A stretch of DNA of 64,000 bases, taken from Phanerodontia chrysosporium. Its lineage: Eukaryota > Basidiomycota > Agaricomycetes > Polyporales > Phanerochaetaceae. The stretch covers positions 682,001 through 746,000 of the forward strand of contig MJGA01000006.1 of NCBI GenBank assembly GCA_001910725.1, read 5' to 3'. The notes under the pieces were generated by a model. That model had not been told where the DNA came from. It ran no database searches and saw nothing but the letters and a program-made list of their open reading frames with translations. The stretch's first letter is position 1, and each line of letters opens with the position of its first letter. The position numbers and the translations under genes are program-made. Positions 49,545 to 59,167 of this stretch are shown piece after piece.

Positions 49545-50840
49545 TCCCTCGACAACGCCGACATTTACAGCCGCTCGCAAGCTGCCACCTCTGGATAGCT
49601 GGGACCACCCGTAACATCGCGCACACAACGGGCGCATACAGGTCTTTGCGCACCCGCACCGAGACCTTTGCGCACTGAGACCTTTGCGCACCGAGACCTT
49701 TGTGCACTGAGACCTTTGCGCACCGAAGCCTTTGCGCACCGACCGACGACTTTGCGCACTGGCTGGAACAGCAAGAGAATTGATCTCACCCTGAAGCCTT
49801 TGTGTGCAAAGCAAGACGCAGCCTGGAGAAGCAGCGACTGTCGCAATGCTCGCGCCCCATTCCCGCACACCCCGTTCCCACATCCCTCGACGACCCCAGC
49901 ATCCCGAGTCATTGCGGCGCTCTGCGCCCTGCTGCTTGCCCCGGCTAGCTGTCCCCCTGATCAGAATGTCCGGGGAATCCTTCAACAGGAATGGCTCGAA
50001 CGCCTTCGCGGAGGGCGGGGGCTAGTCGTGGTCGGGGTGGGTTCTTGTGCTGTGTTGCTGCAGGTGCGTGGTATCCTTAACCATTGTTCGCGTTGTCTTT
50101 CTAACCTCTGTAGCCTCAGAAGCGTGCAGTGTATACTGCCTCATGCCGCTGTAGCCCCGAGCCCTCAACGATACCAGCGTCCAGAGCCATACCTACCCTA
50201 TGCATGGCTCCTGTTCACCGTAGGGGAAGCCAGCCCGGGGCTTGGCGATGCTGCTCGACGCCACTCACAACAACACGAGCAGAAGGTGGCCTGGCCTCTG
50301 CACCTTCTGCTATGTGACCACCCGCACATCCGCATATACCTTGTGGAACTCGCAGGTCAACAACACCGACATGTTCAGCCGCTCGCAAGCCGACTCATCC
50401 ACTGCACACGCTGCGTAAGACAGCTCGCGCTGTAGGAGAAGCTGAGCTCGAACCCTGCCCGCACTACTCGATTGCACTCTGGGCAGGGACTCTGACCACA
50501 GCCCTGCGATCATTCCTCGTGCGCACTCCTGCATTGTTGTACCACCCGTAGGGACATCACTAATATGACACATGCCCAGTGGTCTTTGTGCGCCAGGCCT
50601 TTTTGCATCGAAGCCTTTGCGCACTGGCCGAAACAGCTCGAGGACTCATCCTACCCAAAGCCTTAGAGCGCGCACCACTCGAAGCGACTATCATGAGGCT
50701 TATGCCCCGTTCCCGCATCCCGCATCTCTCAATGACTGCAGCATCGTGAGCCATTGCACTCTGCGCACTGCTGCTGCCATGCGAGCGGGATATTCAGAGG
50801 GCACTAGGCTCACATTCTCGCTGATTGACAAGCTGTCATA
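49545..50840. repeat. diverged duplication in non-coding DNA
   Basis: Segments around 49545-50000 and 50350-50800 share diverged blocks in the same order: ACAGCCGCTCGCAAGC versus TCAGCCGCTCGCAAGC, TTTGCGCACTGGC plus GAACAGC, AGCCTT, CCCCGTTCCC and GCGCTCTGCGCCCTGCTGC versus CACTCTGCGCACTGCTGC. A partial third copy lies near 50150. No coding pattern is visible. It may be a relic of an old tandemly duplicated element. Confidence 0.6.
49661..49740. repeat. 16-bp minisatellite, five units
   Basis: Five 16-bp units of GAGACCTTTGCGCACY fill exactly 80 bases, with two to three variant positions, flanked by degenerate copies on both sides. Units are direct, contiguous and without spacers, so this is a simple minisatellite. 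Confidence 0.9.
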
Positions 50841-51111
50841 GATATCTTGCTATGTTGAGGCGCAGTGAATGTATTACTTATATCTCAATATATGTTGGCT
50901 TGCACGCATTCACATGATATGAAGGAAATATTGGGCTCGGACGAAGAAGTTCTCGGGGTGAATGTTTGATGGCACCTTCCTAATAAAGACAGGCGCTGGC
51001 GCCACAAAGCCTTTGCAGATGAGAAACCTCAAGCCAACCCGCGACGAAAGAAAGCATAATGCATTCACAGAGTATGTAGCAGATAACGGAAAGATGCTTT
51101 ATAAAACGTGA

Positions 51112-52330
51112 TCAGCCTGACAGACAGTCGATACGGAGGTATTCCTTGGTGATGATAGACGGCTTGCCATCAGCGGTGCCATTCAAGTTGCCGCCAGCTT
51201 GATCATCACTGCCCTTCGCCACCCGCCTCTCTATATATGCTTCGTAAGACTGACGATCAGAAACTTGCACCTTGGGCCAGAGCTCAAAGAGAATCTTGCC
51301 GTCGTCTGTCACCTGCATGCGCTCCTTCAGGAGATCGCAAAAATTCTGCATTTCGAGATCGAGGTCGTCACGGCAGCGCCGCTCCAGGATCACTTCACGG
51401 TAGGCAACTTGAACATGCTGGAGGAAGGGAATGACGTGGAAATGAGCCTTGGAGTTGGGATTGGTGAAGATGCCCTGCGGTTGCAGCCACGGAACCTTCC
51501 GACAGGCTGTAGCGGAAGCGCCATCCGAGCATGTCGCCTTCTTGTGGTTCCCGGGCATGCCCTCGTCGTAAGGGTACATGATGGTCTTGCACCGCTGGCA
51601 TACCATAGGTTTGCGCTTTGACGGTTATTAACCCAGGGAATCATTACTGCGGGATGCATCACAACTCACCGAACTCGCAGCCTTTTTCTTTCCGTTCTTC
51701 TTGCCGGACATGGTCTCGCCATCGCCTACGTCACCCATCGCAGTGGGCATGTTTGTTGCCTTTCCGAGAGACACTTGGTGGCAGTGATACCGCCAGAACT
51801 GATCCTTTCCTGACGTCTTTGCTGTAGAAACCATGACACTGAGCATTTAATGCGACCAAAAACCTGCTAGAGGAACTTACAAATGTAGTCGTCATTGGCA
51901 ACGCGGTTGATCACGATAACCTCGATTTCAGACAGCTTCTCGATGAGGGCACGTGGGTGCTTTCGGGTTGTCGGTTGTTTGGGCGTAGCAGTGTCATTAA
52001 TGGCTGTGAGCTTCCTGTTGTACAACTCTGTCTCCGAAATCCAGGATGTTGGTGACATCTTGAAGGATGCCCACTTCCGGTCCGCCCTCAGAGACATGAA
52101 GAGGAAGAACTCGTGACTCTCGCTGATGCGCAGAGAGGACACGTTCAGCCCTGTGAATGAGTGGAGGAATGCTGCTGAGCGCGAGAGGCCCGCCGTGGGC
52201 GGCAAGGCGACAGGCCGGCACAGCTCTAAGATTGTGCTCAGCAGAACCGGTTCCTTGCGAACACTGGCAGGCGTTGACGAGGTAGATGTGTTCTTCATGA
52301 ACGGTGTCGCGGAGCAGAGGCTCAACGCTG
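51112..52330 (-). CDS. uncharacterised gene with C-x2-C/H motif, mobile-element associated type
   Basis: The last exon (from about 51606) reads MVCQRCKTIMYPYDEGMPGN then HKKATCSDG, a C-x2-C plus H/C pattern, followed by VPWLQPQGIFTNPNSKAHFH and ILFELWPKVQ, ending at TGA 51112. Upstream exons include MSGKKNGKKKAAS and a helical block with KWASFKMSPTSWISETELYN and RALIEKLSEIEVIVINR. Similar proteins with a GMPGNHRK-type motif are, from memory, common in mushroom genomes near transposase-like genes. It sits just downstream of such a gene here. Start and exon joins are uncertain and the role is unknown. Confidence 0.45.
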
Positions 52331-52408
52331 CACGAGGGAGGGCGAATGGGGAGGTCGACGACGAGGCGCAGCGGAGCGGGTCACGCGGCGACGAACAAAC
52401 TTCTACAG

Positions 52409-52486
52409 CTGTCCGTATTGACCAAGTTCTATTAGTGTTGTATGCTACAATACAAGTGACGAGCTTACCTGTCCGTATTGACCAAG
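52409..52486. repeat. 18-bp direct repeat, 60-bp period
   Basis: CTGTCCGTATTGACCAAG occurs identically at 52409-52426 and 52469-52486, just upstream of the preceding minus-strand gene. It could be a paired binding site or a small local duplication. Confidence 0.85.
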
Positions 52487-52569
52487 AGGTCGAGATGACG
52501 GACAGGAGCGAGGGGAGCTACCCTTATATACTACAGTACTCTAGGGCAGGCTGTACGATTACCTAAGCT

Positions 52570-52854
52570 GATGGGCAGTGCTTGGTATAGCCAGCGAGGC
52601 TGCGACGCGGGCTGCGCGGTGAGGCTGTGCGGGGGCTATGTCACGAGGCTGTGTCAGCTGGCAGTGTCTCGAGGCTGCGTCGGGCCGAGGCTGTGTCATC
52701 AGGCTGATCAGCTCGGCGTGTCTCGGCGAGGGGAGTCATCAGGGATGACAGTGCCTCCTCGGCGATCCGGGGAACCGGTTGCAAGGCAGACCGGTGATCC
52801 AGGCAGTGTCTGAGTGCGCAGTGGGATGCGCTGGCGTCTAGGGGTGATGCGCCA
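52570..52854. repeat. GC-rich degenerate repeat
   Basis: Imperfect repeats of GAGGCTGTGTCA and GCAGTGTCTC units over about 280 bases. No coding pattern. The 3' flank of the transposase-like gene. Confidence 0.55.
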
Positions 52855-54374
52855 TCAGGGCGCTGGCGCTGAGTGGCCAGGCGCTGAGTGTGGGCGGCTA
52901 GGACTCCAGACGGCGCGAGGGCTGCTCGCCCGTTGGATTAATCGAGGAAAATAGCCAAAAATCGGCGAAAAATAGGGCAGCACCGTCACATCCGTGACAA
53001 ACGGTGCAAAGAAGTCATGGATTGCCCGGGACGGCTTCAAACCATTCCGTGAAGCCATTGCTGGTACTGTTGAAGCGCTCTCTGCGACGTTCGAGCGCAT
53101 ATCAAATGGCACCTGCATTGAGTGCATCAGCAACACAGTCGCAGCATAGTGCCAGGCTGCATATACCTTCACTGTCACCGCTTCGTCTAACCTCCGTCTC
53201 TTCAGATTGCCAGACGCAATTGAGTTGCTCAGGTCCGAATGAGCAGAGTGCGACGGTCTGAGGGAGGTGGCGCCAAGCTGTGCTTCGCCCAGTGGCATGT
53301 CGGTGGCTTTTCGCTTGACCGATGGTACCGCGGAGTCGCCCGAACGAAGTGGCGAGGATGATGCAGGAAGAGGTGGTGGTGATGCTGACCCAGCTATAGT
53401 CAGATCCTGTATGCGCATGAGATAACAGTGAGAAGTTAGCCAGGAGATGCAACAACTGAACGCACCACGAAGCATATCTTCGTAACTTGTGCTGGCCTTG
53501 CGCCTGCCAGCGCGGCTTGCGTTGACGCTTCCAGAGCAGGCTCTGACGGTGACTCTGCCCGCACTTGTTCAACTGGTGCCTGCGAAGCCCCAGTCCTGCC
53601 AGTCACCTCAAGCACATCGAGCGGCACTTGTGCTTGTGTGGGTTCAGTCGGCTGTGCTGGTGCAGGTCGCTCATTATCGCTGCGAGATGCTAAACCGGAG
53701 ATGGATGGTTGGCGTGCGCAGCTGGGTGGAGGTGATGCTGGGACGGTGATCTGGGTACTTGGCGGTGCAGCTGGTGCATGCGATAACGCTGGGGCAGCGA
53801 TCTGGACATTTAATGATGCAGTCAGTGCGCATGTATGCGGGAATGCAATGGATGCTACCATGTAATTGGATATGCACACCGGTGCGCTCGCTTCTTGTGT
53901 CTGCTCAATCACAGGTGGGTCTGGCGGGGTGGGCAAGCTGTGGGCGGATTCCAGGGAGGGATTGGTAACCGCACGTGCTGGTGCAGGTGCACCCTCTCGT
54001 GCAGCTTGAATAGACCCTTCAGGCACCAAGGTTAGTTCGGGGTCGATATTCATCTGAAGCAAGGCCTTCTTCAGCTCGAGCTCCTCAAGAGCAATGGCAT
54101 CTTGGCAGGACTCGTCTCCACCAGAATCTTCCTCGTCGAGGGACTCCTCCTTGATTGCAATCGCATCGTTGAATGCCGACAAAGCGCTTGGCGAGAAGAC
54201 GAGCCCGAATGACTCATCACTAGGGATCTGAGCAAGGGTATCTGCCTCACGCAAGCCATCGCCGGGCTTGCGCGCCTTGCTATTTGCGATGATGCTGTTC
54301 CACAAGGTGTTGGTGCCGTTAACAAGGCCGACGTGATGCGAACCGAACGCGGAGGCCGCAAATGGGCGCTGCGG
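52855..54374 (-). pseudogene. C-terminal part of a transposase-like gene, cut off by the retrotransposon
   Basis: Directly left of the left LTR the frame reads QRPFAASAFGSHHVGLVNGT and SDESFGLVFSPSALSAFND, then an acidic and Pro/Ala-rich tail. Introns near 53385-53450 and 53104-53160 lead to nuclear-signal-like KRKATD and LKRRRLDE and a last exon ending at 52855. The first codons continue exactly the frame left open at 62475 on the other side of the element. Related mushroom proteins have a similar FGSHHI.LV block after their catalytic domain. Without its front part this segment has no start codon of its own. Confidence 0.75.
54370..54374. repeat. left target-site duplication TGCGG
   Basis: TGCGG directly before the left LTR (TATCAC...) is repeated at 62475-62479 directly after the right LTR (...GTGACA). 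A 5-bp duplication is normal for Ty3/gypsy integrases. Confidence 0.92.
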
Positions 54375-54974
54375 TATCACAAAAATGCGCTGCCCTAGCG
54401 CCTATACACCAAACCAACCAGCAATACTCACTGGCAAAGGTTTACTTGGACTACAAAGGGTGTAGCCAGGCTTGAAGACGAGGTATAGAGGCTAGAGAGG
54501 TGAGATGCGATGAGATTGAAGCTGGGGAGGCACCCCCAGCCCTCAGGGTTTATATACATGTGCACCAGGTCCCCAGGGACCGGTGTTCAGGGTCCTAGCT
54601 ATCTAATACCTACTACGCTATTGGCTAGTGCCCTACAGGCATTCCTACATTCTCCTACACGTTCCTAAATGTTCCTACGATGTCCCAGAAACCTCCAGAA
54701 CGTTCCAGCACTGTCCGGACCTGTCCAGAGACCTCTAGGGCTTTCTAGTCCATTCCGGAGTGTCTCGGCGCTTCCAGACCCTTGCCTGCTTCTAGACCTT
54801 CGACCATGTGACCCTGGGATACCGCACGTGTGCGCATCACGTGACCGCCGTATCACGTGACCAGCCCCGAGCCTAGGGCTGTCACTCCAGCGCTTCTGCA
54901 TGTCACAGTTCGGAGTAATCGCTTCTGTCACCTGCTGCCCCTAACCCTAAGGGTTAAGACGAAAAACTGTGACA
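54375..54974 (-). repeat. 3' LTR (left copy)
   Basis: 600 bp; on the element strand it begins TGTCAC and ends GTGATA. Carries the same TATA box, CACGTG motifs and telomere-like palindrome as the other LTR. I compared it line by line with 61875-62474 and saw no difference. Confidence 0.96.
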
Positions 54975-54986
54975 TTACCCCCAATT
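54975..54986 (-). other. polypurine tract
   Basis: On the element strand AATTGGGGGTAA abuts the 3' LTR, the position of the plus-strand primer. It is short and interrupted by TAA next to the LTR. Confidence 0.6.
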
Positions 54987-55009
54987 CTAGCTGAACCTCC
55001 TGGTGAAGC

Positions 55010-58000
55010 CTAAATACCAGTGGAGCCAAAACCATCGCTGCTGCGAATGGTTGAGTCGAGGCGAGAAACCGGAGTTGGTTCGGCGTAGGAGATTCTTTCG
55101 AGCACGAGTTGAGCGACACGATCACCCTTGTGGAATGTAAAGGTGTCGGGCGAGTTGTTGATGAGTAGAATTTTGAGCTCTCCTCGATAATCTCGGTCAA
55201 TAACGCCTGCTCCTATGTCGATGCCTCTGAGGCTGAGGCCACTCCGTGGTGCGACTCGAGCGTAGGTACCTGGTGGAGTACACATTCGAAGGCCCGTTGA
55301 CGCTAGCTTGCGATCATGGGGCTTGAGCGTAAGGTCTTCCGTGATGAAAAGATCCAACCCTGCACTTTCTGGCGAGCCACGTGAGGGGAGTTTTGCGTCC
55401 TTGTTCATGAGCTCGACCTCGAACTGGTCGTCTGCTCCCCAAGATTGGAGTAGCGCGAGTTCGCGCACGAAAAACTCATCCTCCTCGTCGTGGTGGCGTT
55501 GCAGAAGGGAAATTGCCTTCGGCGCATCTGGGTATTTCCTGTGGAATTGTTTGACCTTCGCCATAGCGTGCTTGAGATTGGGCAAGTATTCCCATGTGTC
55601 GCTATGCTCATCGTAGCCTCTCCACCGTACTCGGTACATAACACGGCCTTTAGAGTCTGGCTGTGCATCTACGATCTGCTCGACCTCGTACTCCTCGTCA
55701 TCACCCACACGAATGGGTGGTAGGGGTTTGCGCGTGCGATTGGCAACCTCATCCTCGACGTGCTTCGTGAGCTTGCTTGCGTGGAAGACCGGGTGAATCT
55801 TCACATGGGCTGGTAACTTCAGCTTGAAGGTGACCGGTCCCAGCTGCTCTACGATCTCGTAAGGGCCTACTCGCTTTGGTGCCAGTTTCTTGGAGGGAAC
55901 CCGAAGGTTCAGATCCTTTGCGTCAAGCCAAACACGGTCTCCGACCTTGAACAAGGGTTCTGATTTACCCTGGTCGTAGTACCACTTCATTCGCTCTGCA
56001 GCCAGCACGAGCGCGGCTTTCGCCTGATCTTGGGCCTCCTGTCTAAGCTTCGTCCAGTCGTCCAGTTCTGACAACCTTGTAACACGGTCCTGCTCTGGGA
56101 ACATGCGTGGATGACGGCCATATTCGACGAAGAATGGCGAGTTCTTGGTGCTTTCATGCGCCTGGTTGTTGTACGCAAACTCGGCAGAGGGCAAAAGGTA
56201 CGCCCAGTCGTCCTGCCTGAAGCTTGTGTAGCAGCGCAGATATTGCTCCAATGACTGATTAACTCGCTCAGTCTGACCGTCTGCCTGAGGGTGAAACGCT
56301 GTAGTCATTGCTGACTTGATCCCCAGGAGTCTGCACCATTCCTGGAAGAGTTTCGCGGCGAACTGCGTTCCTCTATCCGAAATGATCTGTCTGGGTAGGC
56401 CGTGCAAAGGCCAAACACGCTCATAGAGCAAATTTCCCAGATCCTTGGCTGAAAACTCCTTGGTGATGGGGAGGAAATGTGCTCGCTTGGTTAAGCGGCA
56501 AACGACTACGAAGATAGCGTTGTAACCGTCCGACTCAGGCAAGTCCGTGATCATATCGCATGAGATTATCTCCCAGGGTTCCGACGGAACCTCGTTCGGT
56601 TGTAGCAGGCCAGCAGGCTTCTGGTTGACGTTTTTATGCGACTGGCAGACTTCGCAGCCTGCGACGTACTTCTTGACGTAAACTGACATTCCTGGCCACC
56701 AGTAGTTGCGCGACAGCAACTCCAACGTCTTCCATCGTCCAGGGTGTCCAGCCCCAGGGAAGTCGTGGTGTAACTTGAGTAGATCCGCCCTAATCTTGTC
56801 GTCCTTGGGCACATACACCTTGCCTCGGTGCAGTAGTAGCCCGTCCTCGAGGTGCCATTCCGCTAAGTCCTTCCCGAACTCTCTTGGTCCTTTCAACATC
56901 AGGTCTTTGTACGACTTGGTGACTTCGTCGTCCAGCAGGGCTTTTCTGATCCTTTCTAGCAGTTTGCTATCGTCCACTATCGATGAATGGGTTGGTTGCA
57001 TGGCTCGAATCGCGAAATATTCTGGCTTCAAAAGGACTTTTTCACGATTGTCGCAATCCACCCCCAATTCATGATCTGGCCTCCTGGACATTGGATCAGC
57101 CCGCTTCATCGTCTTTCCAGGCTTGTGCTCCAACTTGAAGTGGAAACGTGTGAGGAAAAGACTCCAACGTGCTTGGCGTCGCGTCAAGTCTTGCGCCTTG
57201 CGGAAATAGGTCAAATTCTGGTGATCTGACCATATGTCGAATGGTAGAGGGTGTCCCTCCAAGTGGTGGCGCCATTCCTTCAATGCGCGGATGATGGCTA
57301 GCATCTCCTTGTCGTATATCTCGTAGTTGCGCTCATGTACGCCTAGCGCCTTGGAGTAAAACGCGACAGGGTGCCAAAGGCCATCCTCGCCCAGTTGCTC
57401 AAGTACAGCCCCCGTAGCAAAGTCTGACGAATCGCATTCGAGCCTAAAAGGGTGCTCGTCGTCTGGAATCTTGAGAATAGGCGCAGTAGTGAACGCTCTT
57501 TTGAGTGTATCGAAGGCATCCTGCTGCTCAGGCCCCCATTCCCACTCTTTGCCTTTGCGGGTAAGCTCTGACAATGGGCGAACAATCTTGCCAAAGTCTC
57601 GAATAAACCGTCGGTAGAAGTTAGCAAAACCCAGGAAAGCCTGGACATCTTTGACCCTTTTGGGTATGGGCCAAGATAAAACGCCATCTACCTTCGATGG
57701 ATCCATCTGAACCGACCCCTTGCTGATGATCATTCCGAGGTATTCAATGCTATCCGTCTCGAAGAAGCATTTTTCTGGCTTAGCGAACAGGTCATTGTCG
57801 CGTAGCCGCTGCAATACCTCGCGAACTAATCGCCGATGGTGGTCCAAGTCATTCGTGAAGATGAGAATGTCGTCTAGGTAGACCATGACATGCCCTTCTC
57901 GAATCAGATCGTCGAGAATATGGTTCATCATGCGCTGAAAGGTTGCTGGTGCATTGCTGAGGCCGAAGAACATCACTGTAGGTTCGTATAAACCGAAAGG

Positions 58001-59167
58001 TGTGATGAAGGCCAGCTTCCACTCGTCTCCTTCCTTGATTCTGACGTTGTTATACCCCCATCTAAGGTCAATCTTGGTGTATATACTAGCCTTAGATAGT
58101 CGATCTATAAGGTCTGAGATCTTGGGTATAGGGAAGCGGTCTTTCTTAACGACTTCGTTCAGCTTTCTGTAGTCCTGCACCAAGCGCAATGAACCGTCCT
58201 TCTTCTTCACGAAAAAGACTGGTGCTGCCAGCGGGGATTTACTTGGTCTGATGTATCCCTTGGCGAGATTCTCCTGAGTCCACTCGTCCAGAGAATTCCT
58301 CTCTTCTGGCGACAGCGAGTAATTACGAGCTGGTCGAGGTAGGGTAGCTCCGTCGATAAACTCGACAGCGTGGTCGTAAGGCTTTCGTACGGGTAACCGT
58401 TCGCTTGCACGCTTCGAAAACACGTCCCCATAGTCTTGATACTGTGCAGGGACAAGCTGCTCCCAGCCCTCGATTCCCTCCAGCGAACGAATACTGCACA
58501 TCGCTGCGATCTTCCGGCAAGTTAATGCCAAAACGCGGCCATCTGGGGTGGAAGGGTCGACCCACTGGAGCCAAGGCTCCTCTTCTTCCTCCTCGAAGTC
58601 CTCATCCATAGGTTCTTCGAGCTCTGCTTGCGCTACTTGAGCCTTGTGGCTGGTAAAGCGACAAGAATCTGGGCATCTGGAGTACTTCCACTCGCCCTTA
58701 TCCCAATCTATCTCGGGATTATGCTTCTTCAAGTAGCTAAAGCCGAGGAACATGTCCTTTCCACCCAGATCTGTAATGAGGCATGCTTGTCTGGAGACAT
58801 GGTCCCCTACGGCTACGTCGAGCCAAGCGTACTCCTCAATACTGCCACACTTGTTCCTGGAGCCATCTGCGTTGTAAACGCGTATCTCCCTGGCCAGCTG
58901 GTTCGTCTTCAGCTTATGCTTCCTGACGAAGCGATGGCTAATGAACACAGCATAGGCCCCTGAATCAACCAGCGCGGTAGTCTGCACTCTGATTTCCTTA
59001 CCCTGACTCAAAGTTACTGGAACGATAAAGCTCGATTTAGAGGGTAAACTAGAGACTTTTCTCGATTCCAAAACTGATCTAATACATTCTACTGAGTCGG
59101 GAGGGTAAAGGAAATCTAAAAACGGACCAGATGTCGCAGACTCTACATCGGTCCCTGCAGAAAATCC
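55010..59167 (-). CDS. pol: retrotransposon Pol: PR-RT-RNase H-IN-chromodomain-dUTPase
   Basis: Residues are counted from the codon at 59071; the frame is open upstream to 59167 in the -1 frame of gag, and no ATG opens it. Protease ALVDSGA (about 34-39). RT has YTKIDL (Asp 335), FGLSNAPATFQ and VYLDD (398-401). RNase H has LECDSSDFATG. Integrase has the zinc pair H-H (769-776) and C806-x2-C809, then Asp in SCDMI (839), ISDRGTQF (899) and Glu in GQTERV (935). A GPYEIVEQLGPVTFKLKLP module precedes the chromodomain (1128-1180, YEVEQIVDAQ...YRVRWRGY...WEYL). The dUTPase fills 1219-1353. The polyprotein is unbroken over 1,353 codons. Confidence 0.96.
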   Translation of the reverse strand, partial: GFSAGTDVESATSGPFLDFLYPPDSVECIRSVLESRKVSSLPSKSSFIVPVTLSQGKEIRVQTTALVDSGAYAVFISHRFVRKHKLKTNQLAREIRVYNADGSRNKCGSIEEYAWLDVAVGDHVSRQACLITDLGGKDMFLGFSYLKKHNPEIDWDKGEWKYSRCPDSCRFTSHKAQVAQAELEEPMDEDFEEEEEEPWLQWVDPSTPDGRVLALTCRKIAAMCSIRSLEGIEGWEQLVPAQYQDYGDVFSKRASERLPVRKPYDHAVEFIDGATLPRPARNYSLSPEERNSLDEWTQENLAKGYIRPSKSPLAAPVFFVKKKDGSLRLVQDYRKLNEVVKKDRFPIPKISDLIDRLSKASIYTKIDLRWGYNNVRIKEGDEWKLAFITPFGLYEPTVMFFGLSNAPATFQRMMNHILDDLIREGHVMVYLDDILIFTNDLDHHRRLVREVLQRLRDNDLFAKPEKCFFETDSIEYLGMIISKGSVQMDPSKVDGVLSWPIPKRVKDVQAFLGFANFYRRFIRDFGKIVRPLSELTRKGKEWEWGPEQQDAFDTLKRAFTTAPILKIPDDEHPFRLECDSSDFATGAVLEQLGEDGLWHPVAFYSKALGVHERNYEIYDKEMLAIIRALKEWRHHLEGHPLPFDIWSDHQNLTYFRKAQDLTRRQARWSLFLTRFHFKLEHKPGKTMKRADPMSRRPDHELGVDCDNREKVLLKPEYFAIRAMQPTHSSIVDDSKLLERIRKALLDDEVTKSYKDLMLKGPREFGKDLAEWHLEDGLLLHRGKVYVPKDDKIRADLLKLHHDFPGAGHPGRWKTLELLSRNYWWPGMSVYVKKYVAGCEVCQSHKNVNQKPAGLLQPNEVPSEPWEIISCDMITDLPESDGYNAIFVVVCRLTKRAHFLPITKEFSAKDLGNLLYERVWPLHGLPRQIISDRGTQFAAKLFQEWCRLLGIKSAMTTAFHPQADGQTERVNQSLEQYLRCYTSFRQDDWAYLLPSAEFAYNNQAHESTKNSPFFVEYGRHPRMFPEQDRVTRLSELDDWTKLRQEAQDQAKAALVLAAERMKWYYDQGKSEPLFKVGDRVWLDAKDLNLRVPSKKLAPKRVGPYEIVEQLGPVTFKLKLPAHVKIHPVFHASKLTKHVEDEVANRTRKPLPPIRVGDDEEYEVEQIVDAQPDSKGRVMYRVRWRGYDEHSDTWEYLPNLKHAMAKVKQFHRKYPDAPKAISLLQRHHDEEDEFFVRELALLQSWGADDQFEVELMNKDAKLPSRGSPESAGLDLFITEDLTLKPHDRKLASTGLRMCTPPGTYARVAPRSGLSLRGIDIGAGVIDRDYRGELKILLINNSPDTFTFHKGDRVAQLVLERISYAEPTPVSRLDSTIRSSDGFGSTGI
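55013..55417 (-). other. dUTPase domain fused to the Pol C-terminus
   Basis: All five motifs of homotrimeric dUTPases occur in order and spacing: AGLDLF (about 1238-1242), APRSGLSLRGI (1274-1284), GVIDRDYRGELKILLIN with the catalytic Asp (1289-1305), GDRVAQLVLERI (1316-1327) and RSSDGFGSTG with the uracil-capping Phe (1343-1352). It should hydrolyse dUTP to dUMP and lower uracil incorporation during reverse transcription. About 38 residues, partly acidic, link it to the chromodomain. It is the last domain before the stop at 55010. Confidence 0.95.

Noticed and set aside
49661..49740. Short regular repeats resembling a CRISPR array
   Set aside because: Units are contiguous 16-mers without spacers in a eukaryotic genome, so this is a minisatellite.
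54938..54956. CCCTAA repeats as a sign of a chromosome end
   Set aside because: Only two units, inverted against a third, and the same sequence sits at the same place in both LTRs; it is part of the element.
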